Below, piece by piece: positions 12,135 through 23,957 of a stretch of 64,000 nucleotides of DNA. Position numbers and translations under genes: made by a program. How positions within the stretch are numbered: position 1 is the first letter of the stretch; each line of letters opens with the position of its first letter. This stretch comes from Quercus robur (lineage: Eukaryota; Streptophyta; Magnoliopsida; Fagales; Fagaceae): the NCBI RefSeq assembly GCF_932294415.1, contig NC_065538.1, forward strand, positions 11,662,330-11,726,329. The letters run 5' to 3'. The notes under the pieces were generated by a model. The model did no database searches. It had not been told where the DNA came from and worked only from the letters and a program-made list of their open reading frames with translations.

Positions 12135-12755
12135 GTAGACATGGCAAAACGGGTCAGAATTTTCTGACCTGACTCGTTTGACCCGCAACCTGATTTACCC
12201 GTTTAAAAATGACACGTTTCGACCCGCGATCCAATTGACCCCACACGACCCGCCCATTTTGCCACGTCTACCAACGTTGAGTAGGTTGAGATTGAGGTAT
12301 GATTCTTATAAAATATTTACTTATTCTTCTTTACTTAATATGTTATGTATTTCATTATAGTTTGTCATTCTTTACTTGCCACCTTCATTTTCTCTTCCTA
12401 CTTTAAACAAATCGAAGATTATATCAAGATTAGCTTCTAGACAGCTGGAACAAGAGTTGCACCAAATTTGGGTATCAAGTCAAGTGTTTAGTGGTAATTG
12501 GTAACAATATCACCAGTGAGAATATTAATCACAGTTAAGGAACTCATAAACAATTGATAGATTGCATCTATTTCAAAAAAAAAAAAAAAAAAAAAAACTT
12601 GTTTCAAAAATATGGGTCAACTCGACCCGACTCGCGACCCGACTCGACCCGCGACCCGATTGACCCGCAACCCAATTGACCCGTTTAAAAATGACCCGTT
12701 TTGACCAGCAAACTCGATTGACCTGACCCACCCCGCCCGTTTTGCCACGTTTAGG
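12135..12755. mobile_element. hAT-like non-autonomous element or composite
   Basis: The left end GTAGACATGGCAAAACGGG pairs with the right end TTTTGCCACGTTTAG as inverted termini. A further copy of the right end (TTTTGCCACGTCTAC) lies at 12257-12271, so a short element may be nested. The interior is rich in GACCCG repeats. GGCAAAACGGG ends are typical of plant hAT MITEs. No clear 8-bp target duplication was found, so the limits are approximate. Confidence 0.45.
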
Positions 12756-13669
12756 GAAGGGGGATTGGCATTTGGAAAAGATTTTATTCCACCTTAATTG
12801 GTACTTTGATTTTTTTTTTTTTTTTTTGAGAAAATTGGTACTTTGATTGGGTAAGAGGGTTCATGATTTTCAAGTGATTAATAACAAGTATTACATTTTT
12901 TTTAGGTGATTTTGTGTTATGATATTTGATCCAGTCCATTAAAACCCATCATGCTAAAATTGAAAGCACTTGTTTATAGCGAATATTCTGATATTGACTA
13001 TGCAATTGAAATCGAGGTAGGGACTTAGAGCATCTGTAGCAGATGTTGCAAAAATTATGTCATTTTATCACACCAAAGGCTTACTTTATTATTTTATCAC
13101 ATCATTTTACAATATCTCATTTATAAATGTTTTATCATTCAATCCTATATATAAAATAATATTTATTATACATTAAAATAATATATTATCCCCTCCCCCA
13201 TTATCATCAACAACAGCAACAACAATCCACACCGCAGATCAATTGCCATAGCCCACAACCACCGACCACCCCCACAGATCAACCACCGACCACCAATATC
13301 AGCCACTACTACCAAAAAAAAAAAAAAAAAACTAAAACAAACACTACAACCAATATCTGCCCCTACACCAAAAATTAAAACTACTAACCACCAAAAAAGA
13401 GAGAGAGATCGGCAAGATTGGAGCGGCGATGACGATTGGCGATGACGATGGTGACGATTGGAGTGGCCTCGCCCATGCCGCTTGCGCCAAAATACCCATG
13501 AACACCAACCAATCTTAACACCAATTCAGCCCAAGCCAAAATACCCATCACTCGCAACCAATTCAACCTAAGCCCCAACCGATTCAAGCCACGACTCCAC
13601 CACTGAAACACCAACTACCACCGGAACTGAAACCCAAATGACTAAAGAGGGAGAGACGACTAAAACCCA

Positions 13670-13855
13670 AAACCGATCTCAAACACAATCTCCACCGTGA
13701 CCTATACCCTAACCTGATCTCCACTGTGACTCAAAACCGATCTCAAACGCAATCTCCACCGTGACCCAAAACCGATCTCAAACACAATCTCCACCGTGAC
13801 CGATACCCTAACCTAATCTCCACCGTGACCCAAACCCAATCTCCATCGTGAAACC
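13670..13855. repeat. Tandem repeat with 64- and 35-bp units
   Basis: AACCGATCTCAAACACAATC starts each unit, followed by CTCCACCGTGACC, at about 13670, 13734 and 13769. Long units add ATACCCTAACCT. This is inside the TIR element above. Confidence 0.75.
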
Positions 13856-14124
13856 CAGCCAACACCCAAACGACCACCACCAATCCGAACCAAGCAACCA
13901 CTGAAACAACCCACCACTTTAAACCCAGTAACCACCAATTTCAACTTGTGATAATGTCCATCTTGCCATGGAGCTTATTGTTTGAAGATGTGGAGTGTGT
14001 CATTTTGTTCTTTCTCTGTTGGGGGAGGAGTTGCGTTTGATGTGAGAAGAGAGAAAAAATCAAGACCAGAAGTGAAAGGAGAGAGAAAGTCGAATAAAAA
14101 ACAATATTTTGGTTTACCATTTAT

Positions 14125-14158
14125 GTTCGTATCGTTGCAAATTTGCAACGATACGGAC
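14125..14158. repeat. Near-perfect 34-bp hairpin
   Basis: GTTCGTATCGTTGCAAA is followed at once by TTTGCAACGATACGGAC, 17-bp arms with a single mismatch and no loop. The wider flanks are also partly palindromic: both strands read the same short peptide. This looks like a foldback centre of the element. Confidence 0.85.
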
Positions 14159-14278
14159 AAAAATGGTATAATTTTGTCATATATACAACATTTGATAGGA
14201 GGTGTTTTTTGTGTTTGGTGTGACAAATGTGCCAAATATTTAGCATTTGACACATTTACCACATCTCCTGTGGGTGCT

Positions 14279-17200
14279 TTAAGATAATGGGAAATAGAGA
14301 GAGGCAGACAGCTACTGTGTCAGACGGTATTGCATGGGGCAAAGCTCTTTCTCAGAAGCTTATTTTGGATAATTTATTTATATAAAGTTTATCAAAAAAA
14401 TTATAATTTTTAATAATTTTTATATTAAATTTATTAGAAAATATTAAAAGTTATTTTAGTTCAAACTAAATAAATAAAAGTTAGATTATTTTAATATATA
14501 TAGGTAAAAATCCAAAACTAACTATTTAAATTTCAATTTTTATCATTTCAGTGTTTTAAGTTTTAATTTTTGTCAGTTATGTATTCTTTTAAGCTTCTGT
14601 TGGTTTTTTCCACTTACTCATCAAAACGACGCAATTTTGAACTTTTATTTTTTATATTTCGTAATTAAAAAAAGTGAAACTGTTATTAAAAAAGAAAAAG
14701 AAAACGGCAGCTTAGGGGGAACGACGTCGTGCCCATGCTGCTGCTGAAAACAAAAATATTCACAAGCAGCTTCGTTCACAAACCTTGTTGGCTTTGCAGA
14801 GAGCTTAGAGAGACAACAAACTTGCTCTACTTGTACACCACACCCAAACAAAAATGGTTTGTACTTCTTCTCTTTCGATGTTGTCGTTTTTTGTTGGTTT
14901 TTTTTTTTTTTTTTTTTTAAATAAAATTTATTTTAAGGGTATGAAATTGGCTAATGAATATTGTGGGTTTTGTTCACTGTCCAAATGGGTTTTAAGGGGT
15001 TCTATTCGTTTGGGATTTGGTTATTTCAAATAGGTTCTTTTGGGTGTTGAAGATATGTTAGAATCCGGATTTGGGTGTTCAAATATGTAGATTATGTGTA
15101 TGGTTTTTTTTGATCTCTTTGCAAAGCCACTAAAGTTTTCTGATCGAAGCTGCTGGTGAATATATTTTGTTTTCAGGGGCAGCAGGGGAACGATTCCCCT
15201 TAGCTCCCTTTTAAAAAAAAAAAAAAAAAAACATTTTCACTTTTTTAATTACAAAATTGAAACTTAGTGGACTGAAATAACAAAACTAAAACTGAGAGAG
15301 GACTGAAATGACAAAACTAAAACTTAGAGGACTGGAGTCATTTGCTCGGCGTTACAAGTTTCTCTGGCCTATGCTTTTTGCTGTCAACCTTGCTGTTGGA
15401 GGTCCCGTTCCTTTTCTTATTCATCAGCTTTGTAATTCACTATTTATCTTAATTTCCTATACATTTATGTATGTGGGTGTTTATTAGTATACAAAGTGAT
15501 TAAATTTATAAAATGATGTAATAGGTTTTGAGAAATTTCAGCTTAAAAGAATGGTTTTTTAAGATTATTGATTGCTTTTCTTGATATTGTTTGTTGATGG
15601 GTATTCTGTTGTTAGGATAGGGATTATGGTTTTAGCATCATTTTATAAGGATTCCTTGATACAATCAATCATAGGGGGTGTTTTCTGATTAATGGTTTTG
15701 GAGAGAAGTGAATGTGATTAATGGAATTTGGTGTTCCAAGGTTGAGCTTGTGTGGGATTTATGATTCTTTCTAGTTGAGAAATTTTGTGAGAATATGTTG
15801 ACTCTAGCCTCTATGGATTTAGATCTTAATTGTTTATGTGACATCTAATTACTAAAGTTCTTGCTCTTTGCTTCTCCTGTGCACTAAAGAATCTAGAAAT
15901 GCCATATAAGGCTAATACACTGTTCTATTTTTCTGACAAGTAAATTATATATTTATATATACTGTTCGGAAATAAACGTTTTATGTCTTGTGTGGGGTTT
16001 ATGATTCTCCTTTTCTTCTACCCAAGCACAAAGGGGGTTTATAAAAAGCTTATGTCTGGTCCCCAAAACCCTCCCCTCCCAGTTAGTTGAAGTAGAGGCA
16101 AGATCACTACTTGAATACCATGTGGTTACTTAAACTTTTAGTTTGCTACAGGTTTCGGTCCATGCATGTTTATAAAAGGATGCATATTCCTTCATTTTGG
16201 AAATCCTGGAGCTTTTTGTTGATGAAATTTCTTCTTGTTTTGTTAAAATGGTAGTAACTGCAATAGCTCAAGGCATTCTTCATTGTACTAGTACAGCTTG
16301 CCTAATCAGAGTAATGTTTTTGGCTATTTATCATTAATCTTATAGCCAATGACCAAGTAAAAGACTTATTTGTCTATCTTTCTAAGTGACAAACCATAAT
16401 CGCAATCCTTTTCCTTCTAGCATAATTGGTATTGATTATTGTGATGCGGAAAAATACTTAAACATAATCATTACAAACGGTGGGAGAAAAAAATACGCAC
16501 AGAATGCAATTCTTGCATAATTTTTAACTGGCCAGCTAAAGCTCTACTACTTGATATGATTAAAATCATATACCTGTAATCTTTGGCTTTATCCATGTCT
16601 ATGATAAGGCAATGAGCAAAATGTTGAATAGACAAAGTATCAATTTCTTTGGGTGTACATGGTATCTTGCATACTGTAACAATAAGTACACTGGAGTCAT
16701 TCAAATGGCTCATTAGGAGCTTATAATAATATAGGTGAGTGGCAACATATTCTATTTGCTCAAACTCACTCACCTACTTAACTAATCCCTGAACAAATAT
16801 TGATGGCTTTATAATTAGGCGTAAGGAGGCCCACCACTCATCTCTCTTAGACCCTGCAAAAGTGGTATCTTTGTGCACTATGTACAATCTTTTTAATCTA
16901 TAGGACCTACATATGGTGATCATTTTTAATATCTTGTTTGTGTCTTAGTCAGGTTTGAGAAAGAAAAACCTGGAGTATACAAGAATACTTCAGGGGTAGT
17001 AAATCTGGTTTCGTTAAATTTACATGGAAATTGACTGAGTGGTCTGATAAAGGAAATATATTATTTGCATGTTATGGTCTTATATAGTTTGAGAGGTATT
17101 CATTACTGCTTTGTGGTCAAACTTTCTCTTTCATCCACTCTCTGTTTCTGTGTAGATTTTCTATATAAGTTGATAGTTTTTAATATATATATATATATAT

Positions 17201-18115
17201 ATAAGATAGACAATTGTATTTTCATTTTGCTTTGCCCTAAAGTAGTGAAAGAATGCACACAATGTTCTTGTTCTTATTTGACTTAGTCCAAAAAGAAATT
17301 GTTGTTACTGCATTTGTTGATGGAGGCAGTAGCGGTCTTCGTTTGAGGATATAGCAGGCATTCTATAATGTGGAGCTCTTGTCATTCAAGCTTCAGCAAG
17401 ATGCTAGGACTCTCACATGTAACCTTTTACCTGTTGGATCATTTAAGCCTTTTTAATTCTATCTTACATCTTGTTAACACAATATTATGTTTCTTCTATC
17501 TTGGCAGAAATTTTTTATTTAATTTTTGATGTTTGGTATGGTGGATAAGGCTAGGTCTTTTACATGGGAACTCCCACCAACTGGATCATATAAGTTTTTC
17601 TGAATTTTATCTTACAGCCGACGTTATGTTAAGTACATTTTTTATGGTGGAAAACATTTTCTACATTTTCCAACATTTGGAATAATATGGTTCTCGTCTT
17701 TAAAGCTTCAACTGAAGGTTGCTAAGGCTCTTACATGGGCCCTTTTACCTATTGGATTGTTTAAACTTTTTGAATTATATTGTATAGTTCTTTGACATAA
17801 TATTATGTTTCATTTATTTTGATAGAAACTACAAATATAGACTTTTACACATAGATTTCTTTTACAGATATCACTGTTGGAGTTTAACCTGAGTATTAAT
17901 TTTGTCTTTGAATTTTTGATTTCAACAAACAACACCTTGTACATTAGGTTTGTAACAAATCAATGCATTTGATGGTGTTTTTTGTTAGGCTTTAATTGAA
18001 AATACTAATAACAAGTAGGCCTGATTTCTATTTTGTTCTTGTATAATCTAATTTCTTTAAGATCTCAACATATGGGATTTGATGCAGACATTTTACTGAT
18101 AGGTTTGATTTTCCA
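14279..18115. other. Gene-poor stretch upstream of the helicase pseudogene
   Basis: No gene is supported. About 14700-14900 is less AT-rich and could be an old 5' region. 15255-15340 holds three copies of a ~33-bp repeat (GACTGAAATGACAAAACTAA core). A 100-codon frame on the minus strand at 16471-16773 matches nothing I recognise. (AT)n lies at 17183-17202. Confidence 0.4.
17210..17320. repeat. Direct repeat, left copy, flanking the helicase pseudogene
   Basis: About 110 bases starting ACAATTGTATTTTCATTTTG recur at 19885-19994 in the same orientation with scattered differences. The two copies bracket the helicase remnant. Confidence 0.75.
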
Positions 18116-19735
18116 GATTGGTTAATTTGCTGGAGGATATCATGGATGGCAGCCGAATATTGATCTTCATGACTACCAAGGAAGGATGTGATCAGGTCAC
18201 CCAGCAGCTTTATGTGGATGGTTGGCAAGCTCTTTCAATTAATGGAGATAAAAGTCAAGCAGAAAGGGATTGGGTCCTCTCAGAGTTTAAAGCTGGCAGG
18301 AGTTCTATTATGACTGCAACAGATGTTGCAGCTTGCGATTTGGGAATGGAGATAAAGCTTTAATGCTTGTTCAAAGACTTGATAGAAATTCATTTTTAGT
18401 ACAGGAAATTGTGTTGGTAAACAATAACTAATAGCACTCATCATCACCATTATCAACTCATTTTGGAAAGAAATCATTATCTAGATATTCTTGTTGTCCC
18501 TCTTTTAAGGGTCTATTTGGATAAAACTTATTTTGCTGAAACTGAAAACTGAAAACACTGTAGCAAAATAATTTTTAAATGTGTGAATAGTGCCGTGGGA
18601 CTCATTTTTAATGAAAAAGTTGTAGAAAAGTGAAGTTTGTGGGTCTCCTGAACAGTGCACGGGACCCACTGATAGGTGAAAAGTCAAAAATTTTGGCTAC
18701 TGTTCATGTACAGTGCATGAACAGTAGTCGTTTCAGCTAAAAACGCATGGAAAAAAAAAAAAAACAAAAAAATACAACAGGCACCAAAACGCAATGCAAA
18801 CGAAAACGCCATTTATCCAAACCGCACCTAAGTCTTCTTTTAATTTTATCAGGTTTATAGAGAACATTTTTTAGTATTGATCATGTTTTTCATTGATTAA
18901 ACAGATGCGAGCCATTTCACTCATCTCTTTGCTGCATATGTTGGAGATCCACCTTTATTTCTTGTTTGCACTCATTTGTTATATTTTCTACTCTGATGCT
19001 GCTACTTGGTCATTTTGAAAGATTCATGTTTTTTAGTTATTGCTTTGCTATATTTAGCGTTCTCTAATTGTCTCTTGAACATCATTTTTATCTAAGTTGG
19101 TGTTATTTGTCACGTGGATTCTGCTTGTATGTCTGTTGGGCCACTTGTTTTCATGTCTATGGAAATTGCCCTTGAACACTTATTTTCAGCTACAGCAGCA
19201 CTCGTGCATGCAGCAATGTATTAAGGACTTAAGGTCATAGGTTCTCTGATCTAAATGAGATTCTGATGTGAGAGGTTGTTATCCTGCTGCATTTCTTATG
19301 ACTTGTGATGTGCCTTGGTTTTGGGGCTGATGTGAAGGACATGAATTATGTGATCAATTATGACTTCCAGGGGTATATTCACCGCATTGGTCGAACTGGA
19401 AGGGCTGGGGCAAAAGGAACTGCATTAACTTTCTTCACAGCTGGAAACACCATATTTGCTAAGGAACTCATCTGCATACTTGAAGAAGCTGGATAGAAGG
19501 TCAGTCCTGAATTAGCTGCAGTGCGGCATGGTGCACCTCCTCCCCCTTAGATTAGTTTTGACTAGTTTGAATACTCTTAGGTGGTGTTTATATGCATTTG
19601 TGTGTACTTGGTTACTGAAATCAATTGTTTCAGTGAATATCAATCAATTAGGTCATGGGGGTTTTCGAGATTGTGGGATTGGTTATGGTGGTGGTCGCAC
19701 GCTGTATTTTGTGGGAAACATTAGCATGTATGATT
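18116..19735 (+). pseudogene. DEAD-box RNA helicase fragment (RH20/RH30-like), C-terminal part
   Basis: 18116-18350 encodes the start of the helicase C-terminal domain: [38 protein letters not shown] and MTATDVAA. About 19325-19560 continues with YVINYDF, then [15 protein letters not shown] (motif VI), FFTAGN and [12 protein letters not shown]. 19645-19715 adds a Gly/Arg-like tail (GHGGFRD). These match plant DBP2-type DEAD-box proteins in order. Damage: ARGLD-type residues are changed to ACDLG, a few residues are lost between YDF and HRIGR, and a TAG stop lies at 19494-19496. No N-terminal DEAD domain is found upstream. An intron separates the parts, so this is a copied gene piece, not a retrocopy. 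Confidence 0.8.
18509..18828. mobile_element. Tourist-like MITE, copy 1
   Basis: 320 bp flanked by TAA (18506-18508 and 18829-18831). Ends are GGGTCTATTTGGATAAA and, inverted, GGTGCGGTTTGGATAAA. The interior shares CAAAATAATTTTTAAATGTG, GGGACTCATTTTTAATG-like and ACTGTTCA motifs with the element at 32628-32941, which lies in the opposite orientation. It is inserted in the intron of the helicase pseudogene. Confidence 0.75.
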
Positions 19736-19884
19736 AGTAAATAGGAGTTAAAATGTCTTTTCTCGTTTCAACTTTAATTTATGTTGATTTTTTGTTCAAT
19801 TACGTAGAGGACTAACTATAGTTAGTGGTGGACTGTAAGATAAAACATCTATTTATATCATAAAGGTTTTGAGGAAGATGATAA

Positions 19885-19994
19885 ACAATTGTATTTTCAT
19901 TTTGCTTTGCCCTAAAGTAGTGAAAGTATGCGCAAAATGTTCTTGTCCTTAATTAACTTGGCCAAAATAGAAATTGTTGTGGCTGCTTTTGTCC
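19885..19994. repeat. Direct repeat, right copy, flanking the helicase pseudogene
   Basis: Second copy of the ~110-base segment at 17210-17320, sharing TTGCTTTGCCCTAAAGTAG and GAAATTGTTGT. It abuts a copia remnant on its right. Confidence 0.75.
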
Positions 19995-20009
19995 TTATTT
20001 AGTGGGGAT

Positions 20010-20235
20010 AAATACATTTTTCTAGTTTTATATGTAGATGACATTTTACTTGCAATTAGTGATTTGAGTTTGCTAAATGAGAGAAAATAGTCTCTCTCAA
20101 TATTTTGAGATGAAGGATTTTGGACAACCTTTTTGTGTCATTAGCATTGCCATTTCAGAGATAGATCACAAAGAAAGTTAGGATTGTCTCAAAAGGCCTA
20201 CATTGAAAGTACTCACAGAGGGAGTACAATACATT
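20010..20235 (+). pseudogene. Ty1/copia reverse transcriptase fragment
   Basis: One frame reads LVLYVDDILLAISDLSLLNE, with the RT active-site YVDD at 20031-20042. It is followed after a frame change by LSQYFEMKDFG and then LGLSQKAYIE. This is the order of copia RT just after the catalytic loop. It has stops and frameshifts and neither LTR nor integrase was seen nearby. Confidence 0.75.
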
Positions 20236-21771
20236 GTAATACATAGAAGTACTTGTTAAGAGTATTACCGCCATGATTCATGTATTGGATTGTTTATTTG
20301 AGTGAGAGCATTTCACAACAAGATGGCATAGGTAATATCTTTATATTAGTATGACTATCACTCATCAAGTTATTTAAATGTCATGTGGGCCAAATGGGAG
20401 AATGTAAGATTATCTCTATTAGGAGGCTTATGGTCGGCATAAAATTTACTCTAATTGATTAATTACAATATATATAGATTTATTTTAGAGTGATAGATAA
20501 AGACCCATCTTTTCGGAGTGTATTTGTTATCACCACTAAAAATGTCACTTAGTGAATAGATGTTATTTAGTAAATAAACACTTTAAAGTAACTCTCAATT
20601 AAACATTTTGATGGAAGGAATATACATTAAAAGAGAACAAACATTAAATTGGAAGTCCCTAGAATAGCCTTTAAAAGTTTCTATCAAAGAGTTTTTAAGG
20701 CATTGGCCATAGACTAGAAAAATTCATTCACAACTCATTCTTTTGCAATGTGATTTTCTTTACAAATCATTTGAATAACATGACCAGAGGTATTTTATTT
20801 TTCTTCGACTGTTTTAGATTTCTTACATCCAATTGATGCTTACAGTCATTGTGTTGGGAGGTGTTGGTCATTCTAATCTTTTTCTTACTTGCTTTAATTG
20901 TGGGTAATTATGCAAGATGGGTTTTGATTTTGTGTGATTTTGTAAATTAATTTGAGTGGAATTAATTCTGTACCATCTTCCAAGAGAGGGTTACATTTAG
21001 CTTCCCATCTCTTCATTTTCAATCTTAATTTTATGTAAAATGTATTAGTAGAATTTTTAACTACTGTCAATCTTTTCAACTGAAAATCCTATACTTTGAC
21101 TCAATGGTTGAAATGCTTTTTTGAACTCGCCATCATAATAGTTGTGTCGGCATAGTGGTGAGCTGGGTAATTAGAGTTATGGATTCAAAAATTTATTATT
21201 TTGTAATTATAATTAACTAATTATTATGTTTTGTTACTTCTATTTTCTTAATGTAAAAAGAGGAGAAATTTCACTTGAAATTTTTTTTTTTGAAAAATTT
21301 CAATTAATAGTATTAATTTATAGTTTAATTAATTAATTTTGTTATTAAATAAGTATAAATTAAATTGCTTATTAAATCACCAATTTGACCACTTAATAAA
21401 TCAGACAAAAAAATGAGAAACCATGTTCTTATTTATTTTCCTAAAAAAAGGTTCTTATTTCTTATTCTTTGTATGATCCGATCTTTAAATTCTTGCTATG
21501 GGAATAGATGAAATTGGGGAAAAATCGATGAGCATAACAAAAACACTAAAAAGATTACTCTTCTTTTATTTATTTATTTATTTTTATCAATATTAATATA
21601 GGTGTACTAATAATTTATTATTGTGTAAGAGTTGTATGTAACATATTTGTCACATGCGAATAGATTTTTCCTTAAAAAAAAAATGCAAATAGATTTATGA
21701 AACCTATGGCGTAAGGAACGCCATCTCATACAGAATTTGTTTATTGCATTGAAAAAAAAAAATCTAATTCT
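20236..21771. other. AT-rich stretch, nothing recognised
   Basis: No exon, RNA gene or clear transposon end seen on either strand; only short homopolymers. Confidence 0.4.
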
Positions 21772-21992
21772 TGAGTAATGCGACAGATACAAGCTATTTT
21801 ATAACATTTTTACAAAATGTTAACATGATCAACTTTTTATTGGTTTTTATCTAGCTCACACGGCTAACCTCTTATTGGTTTTCATTTAGACCCATTATTA
21901 ATATCATTTTATTTATTTATCAATAATCACTCATCACATCAATAGTTTGTAAAATTTTTTGTAAAATAATTTATATTTCTAACATTATTCAA
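21772..21992. mobile_element. Short MITE, first copy
   Basis: The ends CTTGAGTAATG and, inverted, CTTGAATAATG are similar. The interior (TTTTTATTGGTTTTTATC, CCATTATTAATATCA, CAATAATCACTCATCACAT) recurs inverted at 22160-22350 and more distantly at 33502-33662. Confidence 0.6.
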
Positions 21993-22159
21993 GACACAAT
22001 TATCTTTAGTTTGTTAACACTACTTACCTTTTATAAACACCTATTGTGCTTCACAGTAAAGAAAGCATCAGTTGCTTAATTCTTTTGTATTGATTGGCAC
22101 CGCAATAATGAGTCTCATTTAATATATAAAAAAATAATAAAAAAATTTAAAAAAAAAAA

Positions 22160-22350
22160 AACTTAAGAATAATGTTAGAGATACAAATTATTTTCAAAAA
22201 AATTTATAAACTGCTGATGTGGTGAGTGATTATTGATAAATAAAAAAGTGATATTAATGGTGGGCCTGGATCAAAACCAATAAGAGGTTGGCCACGTCAA
22301 TATTTTGTAAAAATGTTAAATAGTTTGTGTTTGTAGCATTACTTATTGTG
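22160..22350. mobile_element. Short MITE, second copy, inverted
   Basis: Reverse-complement relative of 21772-21992: GTGGTGAGTGATTATTGAT, GTGATATTAATGGTGGGCC and AACCAATAAGAGGTTGGCC. The pair forms an imperfect inverted repeat with a ~170-bp spacer. Confidence 0.6.
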
Positions 22351-23051
22351 CCTTTAGATCAGCATTTTTATTGTTATCAAAGAGGAAAAAAAATATTTTT
22401 ATTTGTTTATCAACTTATTTATTTGTGTGATTAAAAAAAAAAAAAAAACCTATTTAATTTGTAAGTAGAATTATATGTTTATTTGTAATTTAGACAAATA
22501 AGAAAAAAAAAATCTATTTCCCTTGGATTCCATGTACTTGGACTAATAGGTTTGGGGAAATAACTTAGGGTACGTTTGTTTTGGTGGTAAATGCTTTCAG
22601 GAAATCATTTTCCCCCTGACCCACATGTTTGGCAACTACGGAAAATAGAATTTTCTGGAAAATCATTTCCTTTGACCAGAAATTTACTCCTTTGACCTGG
22701 AAATGATTTTACACTTTCATTTTCACTTCAAACCATTTCCGAGTCACGCGCAAAAGAGAGAGAGAGAGCGAGAGAAAGAAGAGAGCTCAACCAGCCACTC
22801 ACACCGATCCAACTCACTCCGGGTCATGCCGAGCTTAGCCAGTCGAGCCTCTCCCTCACGGTAGTCCGATCACCGAGCCAAACGCAGACCCACAGTGAGT
22901 GAGAGCTCAACCACAAACTCACACCAATCCAGCCACTCACACCGATCCAGCTCACTTCGGGACACGCCGAACTCAGCCAGTCAATCCTTTCCTTCACGGT
23001 AGTTCGATCACCGAGCCAAACACAGACCCACGGTGAGTTTTCCTTCTCCGG

Positions 23052-23110
23052 TTGACCGTTTTACACCTCCGATCCACACACCTCACCTCACCTCACCTCA
23101 CCTCTGATCC
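23052..23110. repeat. Short CTCAC tandem tract and (AT)n
   Basis: CACCTCACCTCACCTCACC at about 23080-23103 in the 5' region of the Harbinger element. (AT)n follows at 23202-23222. The preceding 22740-23050 segment holds (AG)n and two related CAACTCAC/CCGATCCA-rich blocks. Confidence 0.6.
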
Positions 23111-23566
23111 ACACACAAGTCCGATTCACATCCCCTCAAACTCAGATATGCCAAAATCCACAACCCATCCTCTCGACCCACCTCCCGGATCCGATCTTAG
23201 CATTATATATATATATATATATTTATTTATTTATATAAATATTTATATAATTATTTACTTTTTTATTTATTAATTTTTTTAATTATCCATTTTTTATTTA
23301 AACTGTGTATTATTCATGGATGTTTAAGGGGATCAATGTTTTTGCCATGCTTTTGGGTAGAATTTGGCTTGATGGGTTATGCATATGAAATTTTGGAGCT
23401 TGACTCATGATTGGGTTTAGGGTGATCAATGTTTTTGTTGTGCTTTTGTTTAGAATTTGACTAGTTGGGTTATGCGTATGAAATTTTGGAGCTTGACCCA
23501 TGATTGGTTTTTGCTGTGATTTTTTTTAGAATTTGGCTAGTTGGGTTATGTGTAGAACTTTTGCTG

Positions 23567-23603
<37 letters not shown>

Positions 23604-23957
23604 TTGGCTAGTTGGGTTATGTGTAGAAATTTTGGAGCTTGACCCATGATTGGTGTTATTATTTTCTTGCAGTAGAATATGTATGTGTTTAAACCTTAAT
23701 TGAAGGTGCATTGGGTATATAGGTGATTGTAAATAGAATGCAATGTGATGGTATTGTCATGATATCAATGTGCAGTTATCAATGTGATGGTATTGTGATA
23801 GTGTAAATATTGATTGTAAATAGAATGCAATGTGATTTGGTACTCGTTATCAATGTGGTTTGGATATTTTCTGGTTGTGGCTGTTTTCATTTACTATGTA
23901 ATCAATAGCATGCTTGTTTACATACCTCTTAGATCATAGTGTTTGTGATTTTGTTAG

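Larger units (their letters stand above)
13028..14278. mobile_element. TIR element with tandem core and central hairpin
   Basis: The left end GAGCATCTGTAGCAGATG is matched in inverse by CATCTCCTGTGGGTGCT at the right, followed inward by matching segments (GTCACACCAAA type). TTA flanks both sides (before 13028 and at 14279), suggesting Tourist/Harbinger-like insertion. The core holds C/A-rich sequence, 64-bp and 35-bp tandem units, and a 34-bp near-perfect hairpin. No transposase is seen. Confidence 0.5.

Noticed and set aside
13975-14287. Overlapping ~100-codon frames on both strands
   Set aside because: They share a peptide because the DNA is palindromic there; a foldback centre of a transposon, not a gene.
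16471-16773. 100-codon minus-strand frame
   Set aside because: No recognisable domain, splice context or paralogue in the window; chance length in AT-rich DNA.
20010-20235. Copia RT fragment as the missing RT of the RT-less elements
   Set aside because: It is a Ty1/copia-type RT scrap more than 20 kb away, not adjacent to any movement-protein or X sequence.
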